Positions 54,141-64,000 of a stretch of DNA of 64,000 nucleotides are shown one piece after another; positions within the stretch are counted from its first letter, which is position 1; every line of letters begins with the position of its first letter. The translations under genes and the position numbers were made by a program. Under the pieces are notes generated by a model. It ran no database searches, had not been told where the DNA came from, and was given only the letters and a program-made list of their open reading frames with translations. Source of the DNA: Fasciolopsis buskii. Its lineage: Eukaryota > Platyhelminthes > Trematoda > Plagiorchiida > Fasciolidae. Location: positions 303,100-367,099 of the forward strand of contig LUCM01006867.1 in the NCBI GenBank assembly GCA_008360955.1, written 5' to 3'.

Positions 54141-54886
54141 CACATAATTGGCACTGCCATTGCTTGTTCGCGGCCAATTTTTCGGTGGACATAACGTTAC
54201 TTTACTGCATCTGACTTCGGCTTGGGGATTATTGCCTTATCCGCAACCTGGGGCTGCCCAGGTAGCGTGCATCCCTGTCCCACTAGATTATACATATTTT
54301 TTACATATTGTTTTATTTCTCGAATACTTCGAGAAGTATGCTTGGTTGCATGATCAGATAGTACAGGGGTATTGCAAACAACACCGAATAAGTACAAAAT
54401 GAGGGGAAATAGCAAAGCTGGCATGCTAAGACGAACGCGGTGTTTATGCGCACCAACGATGCCTATCGCACGTGCAGACTTCAGTTAGAAGATGGTGTTG
54501 GGTGTGGAGGTGGCTTCAGTAGTCGGATTTAACGGTTCTATAAAATGGACATAAATGTTAAATTGCCATGGAGAAAGTCTCCAAAGCCCTTGAGTGCAAG
54601 GTAAGAACCTGTCAAAACTGACAAAATCAGCTGGCGGGAACAGTACTGATGGCCGATAGGTACCTCGTATTAAAATGGATATGAAGACGAATGACTGTCA
54701 TCTTGCCACGGATCCTGGAGCCAAGAAAATAGTTAACAGCCTTTTGAAAATGCGGAGGAAAGAAGAATACTGGTAAAGAGTTTTGTCTAACCATTATTTG
54801 AAAACATGAAGAATGGAAAGGTCGTCGGCATTGAATAGAGTAGGGACTGATATGATACGCGTTTGAAAAATCCCACAGAACGCATT
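54141..54886. other. Spacer between retroelements
   Basis: No recognised coding sequence. It may contain more 5' LINE or Penelope-like sequence, but no motif supports this. Confidence 0.35.
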
Positions 54887-55585
54887 GAGAACAACACAAC
54901 GTGGCGAACAAGCTCGTTTTCAGTTATTCGTATTCATGCCAATACATAACATTAAATATGTTCTGGAGATGGTTCAAGGGAAATTGTCGGTTTACAGTCA
55001 CATCAGTTTACGACTCTAGGACTGCTTCTGTGTATGTGTAACTGATCAATTTGTCACACGATCAGGTTGTGGGACCAGGTATGTTGGCCGCACGACCAGG
55101 CGTTTGTCCGATCGCGTTCGTGAACACCACCTGGCTTAGTTGAGCACAGGGACAATTAAGGCAATCACTAGCGTGGTGTGTTCAAACCTTGTCGAATCAA
55201 ACCACTCAGTGAACGTGACAAGTGCTTTTCGCACCTTCTACAAAGTTAGGAGCGGACAATCAAGAACTGTCAAGTGTCGCATTCTGAACACAGACAAAGC
55301 CGTATCTATCCGTTTGTGTAACCCCCTCTATGGGCTCAGAAACAATTTGTCCAGACTCTTAAACTTCCCTGGCCCACTTGTCATTATCCGACAAGTGGTA
55401 TACAATCTGATCGTGTGACAAATTGACCAATTTCACATACACTGAAGCATTCTTAGAGTCGTAAACTGATGTGACTGCAAACCGACAATTTCCCTTGAAC
55501 CATCTCCAGACCATATTTAATGTTATGTATTGGCAAGAATACGAATACCTGAAAACGAGCTTGCTTGCCACGTTGTGTTGTTCTC
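54887..55585 (+). mobile_element. Penelope-like element fragment: GIY-YIG domain with inverted arms
   Basis: Left arm 54887-55065 and right arm 55407-55585 are reverse complements at high identity (shared GAGAACAACACAACGTGGC, GGTTCAAGGGAAATTGTCGG, CATCAGTTTACGACTCTA). From about 55045 a plus frame reads QFVTRSGCGTRYVGRTTRRL then SDRVREHHLA, one stop, then TGTIKAITSVVCSNLVESNH and AFRTFYKV. This is the GIY-YIG endonuclease signature of Penelope-like elements, with YVGRT retained. The right arm repeats only the start of that coding segment in reverse. No reverse transcriptase part was found nearby. Confidence 0.8.
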
Positions 55586-56569
55586 GATATGATATGCGTT
55601 GAATAATATATCTGACGCTGGTAAGCCAGTGGGATACCAAAACGGGTCTTTTAATCCTTTGTTTGCGTTTGGGGGCTCAGTCAATAGGATTTACTAGTAT
55701 AGTGAAAGCCGCGGTCGTCGAGGGAAAACTTGGGGTGATGTTCGAGCTAGACAATGGTGGCGGCATCTGAAACAGGGATCTAACTGTGGATGCCATCGTG
55801 GCAACTGGATGTCGACGCAGTGGGAATATTAGACACGGGCGGGCAGCTCCGGCAGTAAATCTGTGTGACTGGGGGGACTTGTCCGCTCAAGGAATTGCAA
55901 GCATTGTGGATCAAATTATTTGGCCTCGATATCTAGACTGGCTTGCAACAGGGTCATCAGTTCACTTTGATGAATCATGCACATTAAAGGCTATGTTCAC
56001 TTCATCGCGGCCGTGGAGAAGGTCGTATGTGTCCGACCTGGGATAGTCGATCTGATTCTCGGTTCAGCTTGTTTTCACGGTGTATTGAGGCCTGCGGGGA
56101 TAGGGCCAGTAACTGGATGGTAGACCCTTGGCTAGACGCAATTGCAAAAGCACACAAATGGAACGGAGAAAAGGAGAGATGGCAGTCTGGAGGTATTCCA
56201 GCTGAGGGTCATGCTGCGTACAGCAATAAGAACGAGAAGTGACGAATGTTCTGCAGAATGGGGCATCAGCTGATGTCGAACTTCGCGCTTGGAATGGTCT
56301 AATTGTCAAATGCATGCGGAAGAAACGGTTTACATGGACATTAGTTTGGGAGTAAGCAAGAACGTGCTATGAGTACATATGACTTTTTATATGCCTCGCT
56401 GCTTACGAACTAAACAAGATGGAAAGCAAAGTAAAAATTGCGCTGACTTGTTTCATTGACGGAGTTTTCTGCCTACACCAGCAATGATTTGTACTTGTGG
56501 AAACTACTGGGAGTACAAACTGGCTAGACCTTGTTGAATTGATTCAGATAAGACCCAGAGCGCTGCATT
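55586..56569. other. Unassigned stretch between retroelements
   Basis: Plus-strand frames at 55786-56046 and 56027-56242 look non-random and overlap as if one frame were shifted, with Trp-rich stretches such as IIWPRYLDWLATG. No family is recognised. It is probably another decayed element. Confidence 0.35.
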
Positions 56570-57560
56570 CGCTCAATACCGTAGGCCAAACTTGTAGGCT
56601 CTTTTTATTGGAGTGTAAGGATCGTGCAAGTTAAACAAATTTTGTTCGGGTATTGCCTTCCTAATTTCGTCTATAAAGGTAACGGAGATTGCAGATAACA
56701 TCCTCAGATGTTGGGAGAGTTTATTCCATAGGGAGGAATATTTGATGATGAAGAAGTTTCTCCTGGGTGCTATCCTCGACATAGGAACCGACGCAACGAA
56801 ATTAGCTCGATGCAAGCCACAGAAAAAAGTTACTTTTTAATTTGGGTGCGGAGATGCACACATCTTTACCAATAATCTTATAAAAAGGAGAGAGGTTGAT
56901 GTAAGCTCGGCGCAGCCATTAGGGATCGACGTGCAGTTTTGTGCAATGATCCATGTAGTTTAGCGAGGAAGTGCAGCCTAGAATTCGTATTGCAAATATT
57001 CGTTGAATATTTTCAATCTCGAGCCTGTCATTCTGTCGCATGTTGGAACAAGATGTTTCATCAGTCCAGGACAGGTTTTGCGTGTTTTATAGATTACCAA
57101 ATTGCTTTCCAGGTTTCTAAGATTCAGCAACTTAAATCAGGGTGTCCTGCGAAGTTGAACGTGCTGGAATATTGCAAACCCAGTTCTCTGAATGTGTGAG
57201 GAGAAAGAATGACTTCTCGGTTAATTTCAAGGATTCCTGTAGGAATGTGACAGTTGTGTGTGGTTAGGCCGCATTTTCGGGCCAAGGTGCGCACCATGAA
57301 TCAAGCGGTAGTAGATCATTTTATATTATCTATGATGGCGTTGAGGTCACGAGGTGGAAACGCTATACAAAGTTTTTATATCGTCTGCAAAAAGAAAGAA
57401 ATACCATGCCTAGCGATGTGAAAAATGTCGTTGATGTGTAACAGAAACAATAATCTTCCTTGAATAACCCCACTAGGAATCGGACGAGACTTGGATAGGG
57501 TTCTATTTACATTTACTACTACGGAGGGAATTTGTGGTGGTAGGCTTCTGAAGATGGAAC
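56570..57560 (-). mobile_element. CR1/Jockey-type LINE, 3' part
   Basis: Minus strand. SGVIQGRLLFLLHINDIF (reverse transcriptase motif B region, about 57435-57490) is followed by FADDIKTLYS at about 57362-57391 (motif C with both Asp kept). LSPFYKIIGKDV comes next, and then the C-terminal RRNFFIIKYSSLWNKLSQHL at 56573-56815, typical of CR1-like LINE ends. Stops and frameshifts separate the pieces. The 5' part (endonuclease and motif A) is missing, as expected of a 5'-truncated LINE. Confidence 0.78.
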
Positions 57561-58899
57561 TTCAGATCAATGTGTGTTGACTATGGGTTGGTAGTTAGTG
57601 TAGTAATATTGATTGAGGAACACTGGGGGAAGGTAGACATGGAGGTAATGGGTAACGGGGCATTTGGATGATGGACTATAGACTTCCTCGGACTTGGATT
57701 GGGTTTATGAGGGTGGATAGTGATCCCATTCATCGAAAGTGGGCCCAAAGTCGGTGATAAAGTCTTGGAGGCCCCTTGAGGGTCATCATATGATTATTCG
57801 GGCAGCGGCCCTGGGTTTGCCTTAAAGGAAGAAATTTTAAGCTGGTTTGTATAAGGGGGTAGGCTCTAGGGTAGCACAAAGGTAAGTCGGTTTTGGTTAT
57901 GCATGTTTGGTTTGGAGCCCAGGGAAGTTAGAGAGGTGAAACCATTCGACTTTGTGGTAACGGGATTTTTCCCTCCGGATTTCGGGGCTATAAGATGTGA
58001 CAGTGCAAGAAGAAGCTGCGGGGTGACCTTTTAGAGAAGTCGGCTGGCATTTAGGGGACTGGATTAATTTTATAGATCTCTGGCTGCAGTTATCTTGAGG
58101 TAGCACCAGGTGGGATCTTTTATTCAGGGGGTTGCGTAGGAGACTGAAGTGATCAGGTCCAGATCCGCCGCAGGTGCTGCGGGGGTCTCAGGCAGAGATA
58201 ATAATAATAATAATGTATGTTTCTCGATTTGTGAAAGGAATGCGCAAAGCAAGATCGAACATTCAGAGGGATGATGCGCAGGAAATGCAAATAATGGAAA
58301 GTAAAATGGATGAGGGGTGGGAGCAACCTTGAGTTATTGCAGAGGCTCACTGGAAAGTGGAGGAAGATAATGCGAAGCAATGGAGATAGTACAAGTATAC
58401 CATTGAAAAGCAAAAATTAGAAGAATAATTCTTGAAGACCAAAAAAGATTCCCTGGACTGTTTGCAAGCAGCGCACTACGGGTCCTCTCGTTTTTAAGTG
58501 CACTAAATGTGCTCAATGCTTGTGCAAAACATGGACGGAGCTCAACGGCGGATGTCGAGATATGGCCGGAGTCCCCAAACGTCAGGGGCGTTGCTTAATG
58601 GGCGGAAACGTTGATCTGAAGAGAGGACAAGAAATGGTAATACGATATCCTGATGGAAGTAGTGCAAACCAGGCAGAACGTCAAACAAATTGTATAAGAC
58701 ACGCACCTGACAACAAATGGTGAAAAAATGCTGAGGTCGGAGGAAGACTGTCAAGATTTTCCCAAACTATTTGGAGGAAATTTGTGAAGCTTCGGATATG
58801 GAACTCCCAAGAATAGTGATTGTATTTACACGCCCACGGCGGTAAGCTTTACTGGGAGGTGCGTCAAATGAGACATTTTGTGTAAGAACACTCCATAAA
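57561..58899. other. Unassigned, G-rich on the plus strand
   Basis: 57561-58150 is G-rich on the plus strand (proline-rich if read on the minus strand), like the 5' end of the LINE at 61140-61780, so it may be LINE 5' sequence. 58200-58214 is a short (TAA)n tract. Nothing is recognised in 58220-58899. Confidence 0.35.
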
Positions 58900-61780
58900 T
58901 ACACTAAACAAGAATGTCCTGTATGCTGTCATTTTTGTTGACGCAGCTTTTGATCCTGGTGAGCAGTACGGGTGGGGAACATGAGGTGGGCGAGCCGTTC
59001 CAGGGACAGTAGTAGTCACAATTTTATCCAATTGCAAGGATGCGAGTTGAGATATCCAATGTGATAATCGGTGTAGTTTCCCTTGACCGGGCCAGAACTC
59101 GAGCGCCGGTTCTAGCTAACAGTTTCTTGGCAGGAATGATAGGACAACAGATTTGGAATCGCCATTACGAGGACGGAAGTGGTAGATATAACTAATACAA
59201 AGCAGTAATAGAAGAGGACCTAGGATGCTCCCCTGAAGGACCCCACTGGTAATAGCAAAGGGGTGGGAAAACTACCGTTACCATTGTGCCTGAAAACGAG
59301 CGGAAAGGTAGGATGATAGCCAAGATAAGAGGAGACCTCTTATTCCATAAGTCCTAATTTTGGCCGGAATTCGGGAGTGGTCAACGCGGTCAAACGCTTC
59401 TGACAAGTCTAGAAAGATTAGGAGCATCGGCCGGTGGCAATCAGCACTCTGGGCAACTAAGTTTAAGAGGTCAAACTGTCAGGTAAGGCGAGATCGGCCC
59501 CTGAGGTAGCCGTGTTGAGAGGGGTTGATAAGATTGTGAGTAGTAAAGAAGTTAACCAGCTGTTCTTTAACAATCATTTCCATAAGCCTGGATAGAACTG
59601 TAGTGTGGTTAATGGGGCGAAAGCTTTCAGGTTCATGCATAGAACCCTTTATGTGGTGTGGAACAATAATGAATGTTTTCCATTGTGACGGAAAAGTATC
59701 GCCAGACATGGAGAGCGAGAACAGATTTAGAAGGAGTAGTGGAAGATCTGGACCAGAGGTGCAAAATAGGACCAGTGGAATGCCATCAGGGACCGGCCGG
59801 GCATAATTCATCGCTGAGATGATTCCAGCAACATCGAATGAGATGGCGGATAACCTAACCGAAGTCAACATGGGGTGGATTTCAGTGAAGCCGACTCTCG
59901 TTAATGAAAGTAGAGAAATATGTATTGAATGCTTCTGTGGTGTCCACAGGGGACTCGATGCGTAAGCAATCAAATACGATGAGGTTCGGAATAGCTGACG
60001 GTTCGGGTTGCGAGCGCGTTTTGAAAATGTGGGAAGTCTTCCGAACTGGGTTGAGCGACCCAAAAGCTAGCACTTCCTGCCTTTTTATTTTAGTTCGGAC
60101 TCCACGAGAAATTCTTGTTGCAAGCGGTTGACTTGTACTAAAAGCGGGAAGTCTCCCGTTTTGTCGAAGATTTTTTGAGCCTTCAGCAGTTTCGTCTGGA
60201 GCTGACAAACCCTACTAGGCTTCTTGGGTTTATGTCGAGTGATCGGAGTGGACAGAAGATTAATAGTAAAAGAAGTTTTGCGTAAAGGTCATCTGCTGCA
60301 CTCTGCGGGTCAGGCGATAAAAAGGAGCTGGACCAATCAAGGGTTCGCGGTGTCAGGGATCTCGTCTAACTGAGTTGACATATAGGAAGAGACAGTATGG
60401 TGGGTAACATGGGTGAGGAAGGTTTGTTACGGAGAGGGAAGCTACACGTGACCATCTTGTGGTCACTTCCAGGGAAAGGTTTTAGCACTGAAACCTTAAC
60501 ACTAGGAGTGCTATGCGTAAAAACTAGGTCTAAGATATTCTGGAGCCTTGTAGGCGTAGTCACATGCTGAGTTCATCCTTCAGCGTGCGTTTCGGAAACA
60601 AAGTTGAGTAGGGTAGTTGGAGCCGATAAATAGGACCAACAAATTTTAGGAGCATTGAAGTCACCTGCAATTACCTTTCGGCTGGATGGGAGACCAGAAA
60701 GATAAAAGAAGACTTGCGTGAGGTGAGAAATGTCTGATTTATTCGAGTTTGGTGGTCGGTATGCACATCCGATGTGGATTGAAAGCTCAGGTAGTCATGT
60801 CAGAAACAAGTGGTATCAGGGATTGAATCAAGAAGTGGGTGATGGAGAACGGAAGCCTTGTGTGTACGCTTCACGTAAGCTAGGAAAACGCCTCCTCCGC
60901 GATTCGATCTACCGTTTTGATAAGGCGTGTAATACGCCAGTGTAAAAGATGGAGTGGAGCTGTGGCCTGCTAGCCAAGTCTCCGTTGTCAAGATAATATC
61001 GCGAGCGTTTTTAGCTGCTGACAGTCTCAGCTCCTTTACTTTATGAGTCAGTGAGCGGGAGTTCAGGAGGAGAAGGGAAAATTCATGGGAACATTTAAGT
61101 CCACGTGAAATCCAAGAGGCGGGTTCGGTGGGGGTCAAGCAACCAACGGAAACATAAGGGGTTCGGATGGTCCATAGCTGAAGTAAATTCAGTAGATTTA
61201 TGTATACTGGGCAGCGAGGGACTGTCTTTGTAAATGGATTTGTGGGCTGAAGAACAAGGCGACAGAGGAAGCTTGAGCGTTAATGGGCCGGTTGTCAGAG
61301 AATGCCGGGGTGGGGATGTGGCATCAGTGGGGTGGGACAGCGTTAGGTGGCCAAATTGTTACCTTGTCATGGCAGAACTGGCAATCTAGGGGGTTAGTGG
61401 GGAGGGGGCTTTGAAAAATGCCGGAGAAAAGCCGGTTAGCGGGTATGTGCATGAATTTTCGGAGATAGGCGTTATTTCGGAATTTGCTGGAGTCAGAAGA
61501 GCAGTGTTTTCTGGCTGGGGCAATTGGGGTAAGCGCTGGACAAGAGTGGATTGGGAAAAAGGTACCATGATAGGTTGTGGCTCAAATGGCAAAATACGGT
61601 TATTTAAACTTTTCCAGGTGGCCTGGGGGGATCCAGAGGTAAACCGTGCAAAGTTATGGGGACGCTGGTAGTTTGTGTGGGGATTTGGGCGTGCAGGAGT
61701 CGGAAAAGAGCATTTGAATGGCGGGAATGCATGTAAATAGGGTTGAGTGGTAAGTGAGTGAAAGCAGGGAGGATTAGCGA
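58900..61780 (-). mobile_element. CR1/Jockey-type LINE with endonuclease and reverse transcriptase, inactivated
   Basis: Read on the minus strand. 61780-61140 is a Pro/Ser-rich leader. The APE endonuclease has LLLLNSRSLTHKVKELRL, TETW at 60974-60985 (catalytic Glu), GDFNAP at 60649-60666 and SDHK at 60456-60467. The reverse transcriptase has PVPDGIP and ESFRPINHTTVLSRLMEMIV (59479-60063), QHGYLRGRSRLT, motif A FLDLSEAFD at about 59391-59416 and motif B SGVLQGSILGPLLLL at about 59210-59255. The YADD motif was not found, so the 3' end is deleted or scrambled near 59100. Catalytic motifs survive but stops and frameshifts break the frame, for example after GRSRLT and within the APE/RT junction. 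Confidence 0.85.
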
Positions 61781-63500
61781 CAAACCTTAAATATGGAGGG
61801 GCACTGACATCATACTGGAATGTGGCAAATGTGCTATCAAAGGAGAGTGGGGGCAGGAGTACAGTTGGTCAATAACCTCGTGATTGTAGACGGTGGTCAA
61901 ATGGACTTCGTGAGTAAGTGAACCATCCGATTTGGCAGAGCTCATGCCGTTATGGCCTACTCGAGTCCAGTGTTCCGCAAGTGTCAGGTATTCGAGATGC
62001 ACTTACAGGTTTTTGTACTGCTGAAGTACAGCTCTGAGTGCGGCGTTTGATGCGTCGTCTATCAGATATATGGGTGCTCTTGGGTCAGGATGGGCGAGTA
62101 GCGCTATTTTGGTGATAGCATCCTTAACGGAAATGAAAGCCTGTTTCTCAGCCTCGGGGAATGCGAACTTGTGCTTAGCTTTCCGTAAGAGACCTGCGAG
62201 GGTGGAATTGCTTCGGCGCGATTAGGAATGAAACGCCGGTAGAAGTTAACTAGGCTGACAAATTGCCGTAACTGCCGATACGAATAAGGCTCTGGGTAGT
62301 CCTGAATAGCAGTTACCTTATCTGGCAAGGGAGCTATACCTGAGGACGAAACGATATGTCTTAGGATTGTGACGCCGGGTTTTCCAAGCTCACAATTTGA
62401 AGGGTTAATCGTTACGTCAAGTTTGTTGATGCGGTCGAACAGAGCACGCAGGAGAGCGGAGTGTTGCTCCTCCGAGCTACTGAGATGTCGTCTAGGTGCA
62501 TGTAATTATTATCTAATCCGCGTGCGTCCTTTGGAAGGTTTGACCTGCATTGCTGAGCCCATAGGGCATCCTCACGAACTCGAACAGTCCGAAAAGCATG
62601 GTCACCGCCGTTTTTGGTGTCTTTCTCTTCTACGGGGATCTGGTTGTATGCTCGAAAGAAGTCTATGCGGCTGAAGATCTTGCAACCGGACAGAGACGAA
62701 GTGAGGTCCTGCATGTGGAGGATCGGGTACCTGTCGGGAACGGTGACCCTGAACAGTGCCCCGTAGCCTCCACATGGTCGCCAGCGACCTTTGGCTTTAT
62801 GAACCATGTGAGGCGGAGAGGCACAAGAACCACTGGAAGGTCGAGTGATGCACAGTGCGAACATGTGGTCCAATTTCGTCTTGCTCAGGCGGAACTTGTC
62901 AGGAGCTAGGCGACGAGACCTGCTAAATGTTGGGGGTCCTGTGGTTTCTATATGGTGGGGTACCTTAGTACTGACAGTGGGAAGTGGGCTCGCGTGTCGC
63001 AGTATGTCCGGGTAGTCACGGAGCAACCCACTGTGTGGTTGTTGGGCCGGCGGTTTAGCGTACTGTGGCGTGATTTGGTTGACAATAGCGTACGGGCCAG
63101 TCACGGTCAGCGACGTTTGACGATTTACTATTTTCCTGTGCCGAGAGTCTACTAGTTAGTCGAAATGCTGGAGGAAGCCTATGCCAATAATGGGTTATGG
63201 GACATCGGCGACGATGAACACCCAACAAAGTTTAAGATTCAGAACTAGATCGGGGGTGATGTAGCAATGTCCGTACGTGGGGATGTCGGTGCCGTTCGCA
63301 GCCCGCGTCGTCTCTGCCTTTGCATCAAATAAGTTGCTGGAATCTCCGAGATTTAGCCAACCTCGACACCTGTATCCATCAGGAATAGCTTGTTAGTCGT
63401 CAAGCCTTTGACGTTAACGAGGAGACAATTAGTAACTAGCCCGGTGTCGTGTTCCGCGACTAGAAACCATGAACCTAGCGGCTGACCTCGCCAGCTACTC
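61781..63500 (-). mobile_element. Ty3/gypsy LTR retrotransposon fragment, CsRn1-like
   Basis: Minus strand, in the order protease, reverse transcriptase, RNase H. The protease has FLMDTGVEV with DTG at 63368-63376, then AANGTDIPTYGH. The reverse transcriptase (62412-63104) has HHIETTGPPTFSRSRRLAP, WRPCGGYGAL, PDRYPILHMQDL, IFSRIDFFRAYNQIPV (catalytic Asp kept) and HLDDISVA (the YLDD box). YRQLRQFVSLVNFYRRFIPN lies at 62104-62328. RNase H starts ALLAHPDP and DDASNAALRAVLQQ at about 62010-62110. The phrase TTGPP..SR.RRL is typical of the CsRn1/Kabuki clade described from Clonorchis. Stops and a shift after the FRTVRV region inactivate it. No integrase follows; the CR1-like LINE begins instead. 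No LTR was identified. Confidence 0.83.
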
Positions 63501-64000
63501 TGTAATTCTCGAATTCCAATTCAAATAAAGTAAACCAGAATTCAAGATCAGACTGTATGAACGACGGTATGTAAAGAGTTATCGAACCTGCTCTTAGGTC
63601 TGGCAACGGTTTTCGCTCCGCGGACTTGACAGCGTATTTTTAAGAACAAAAAAGTAGCCTGAACAAAATGTGCCGAAAAATACCGACAGAGAAATGCAGC
63701 CAGTAATAATCGAAACGTAAGAGCAATTTGAGAACACAGTGAAAAACGGTGATACTTAACCTTACAAAAGGCAACCGGGCGCCAGCAAAAACGAAAGGAA
63801 ACTCAGGTGACCAGTCACTCACGTCGGGCTTACTGATTTGTAGAACGGATTGTCCTACCGCGAATCTCGTATTACGTTTGTTGACCCTTAACCTTTGTGA
63901 CCACTTGTGCATCACTTTTACTCGGCTCGGTACGATTGCAACACTGGCAACCCTGACAATTTACCAGTACAAAAAAAGACGATCGGGAGCGATAGCCGGT
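63501..64000. other. Window end, unassigned
   Basis: It may include the gag or 5' end of the gypsy element, but no nucleocapsid zinc knuckle, primer-binding site or LTR was seen. Confidence 0.3.

Overview
The window is eukaryotic: long introns with GT/AG splice sites, AT-rich intergenic DNA, many microsatellites, and CR1-like, RTE-like, Penelope-like and Ty3/gypsy (CsRn1-like) retroelement remnants. That retroelement mix, together with small tRNA-derived repeats and large introns, suggests a flatworm, most likely a digenean trematode. The species cannot be named from the sequence alone. Only two protein-coding genes can be supported.

Layout. Positions 1-20,900 hold no recognisable gene. They contain a 980-N gap inside a poly-C tract and two identical 1,513-bp blocks on either side of a 10-N gap, which is probably an assembly artefact. 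Positions 20,902-35,746 (+) carry a PTF1A/Fer1-type bHLH transcription factor gene in three exons. Its second intron is about 11.2 kb, and the third exon encodes the C-terminal segment that binds RBPJ in vertebrate PTF1A. The introns hold simple repeats, SINE-like copies and a TA-flanked gap. Positions 36,000-46,400 are intergenic, with a decayed Penelope-like GIY-YIG fragment between inverted repeats and several tRNA-derived repeats. Positions 46,495-47,694 (-) hold an intronless gene for a secreted, cysteine-containing 399-residue protein that looks like a diverged PEBP-fold protein. From about 51,100 to the end is a retroelement graveyard. It holds an RTE-like LINE, a second Penelope-like fragment with inverted arms, two CR1-like LINE pieces and a CsRn1-like gypsy fragment. 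All are broken, and all but the Penelope fragment lie on the minus strand.

The two genes have no evident functional link. PTF1A-type factors pair with E-proteins and RBPJ/Su(H) to specify neuronal and, in vertebrates, pancreatic fates. The secreted protein would act outside the cell or in the secretory pathway. Most of the rest is repeat-derived or has no visible function. No previously undescribed multi-gene system is visible. The most informative items are the split PTF1A gene, the repeated inverted-repeat/GIY-YIG architecture, the tRNA-like module inside a larger repeat and the apparent false duplication.
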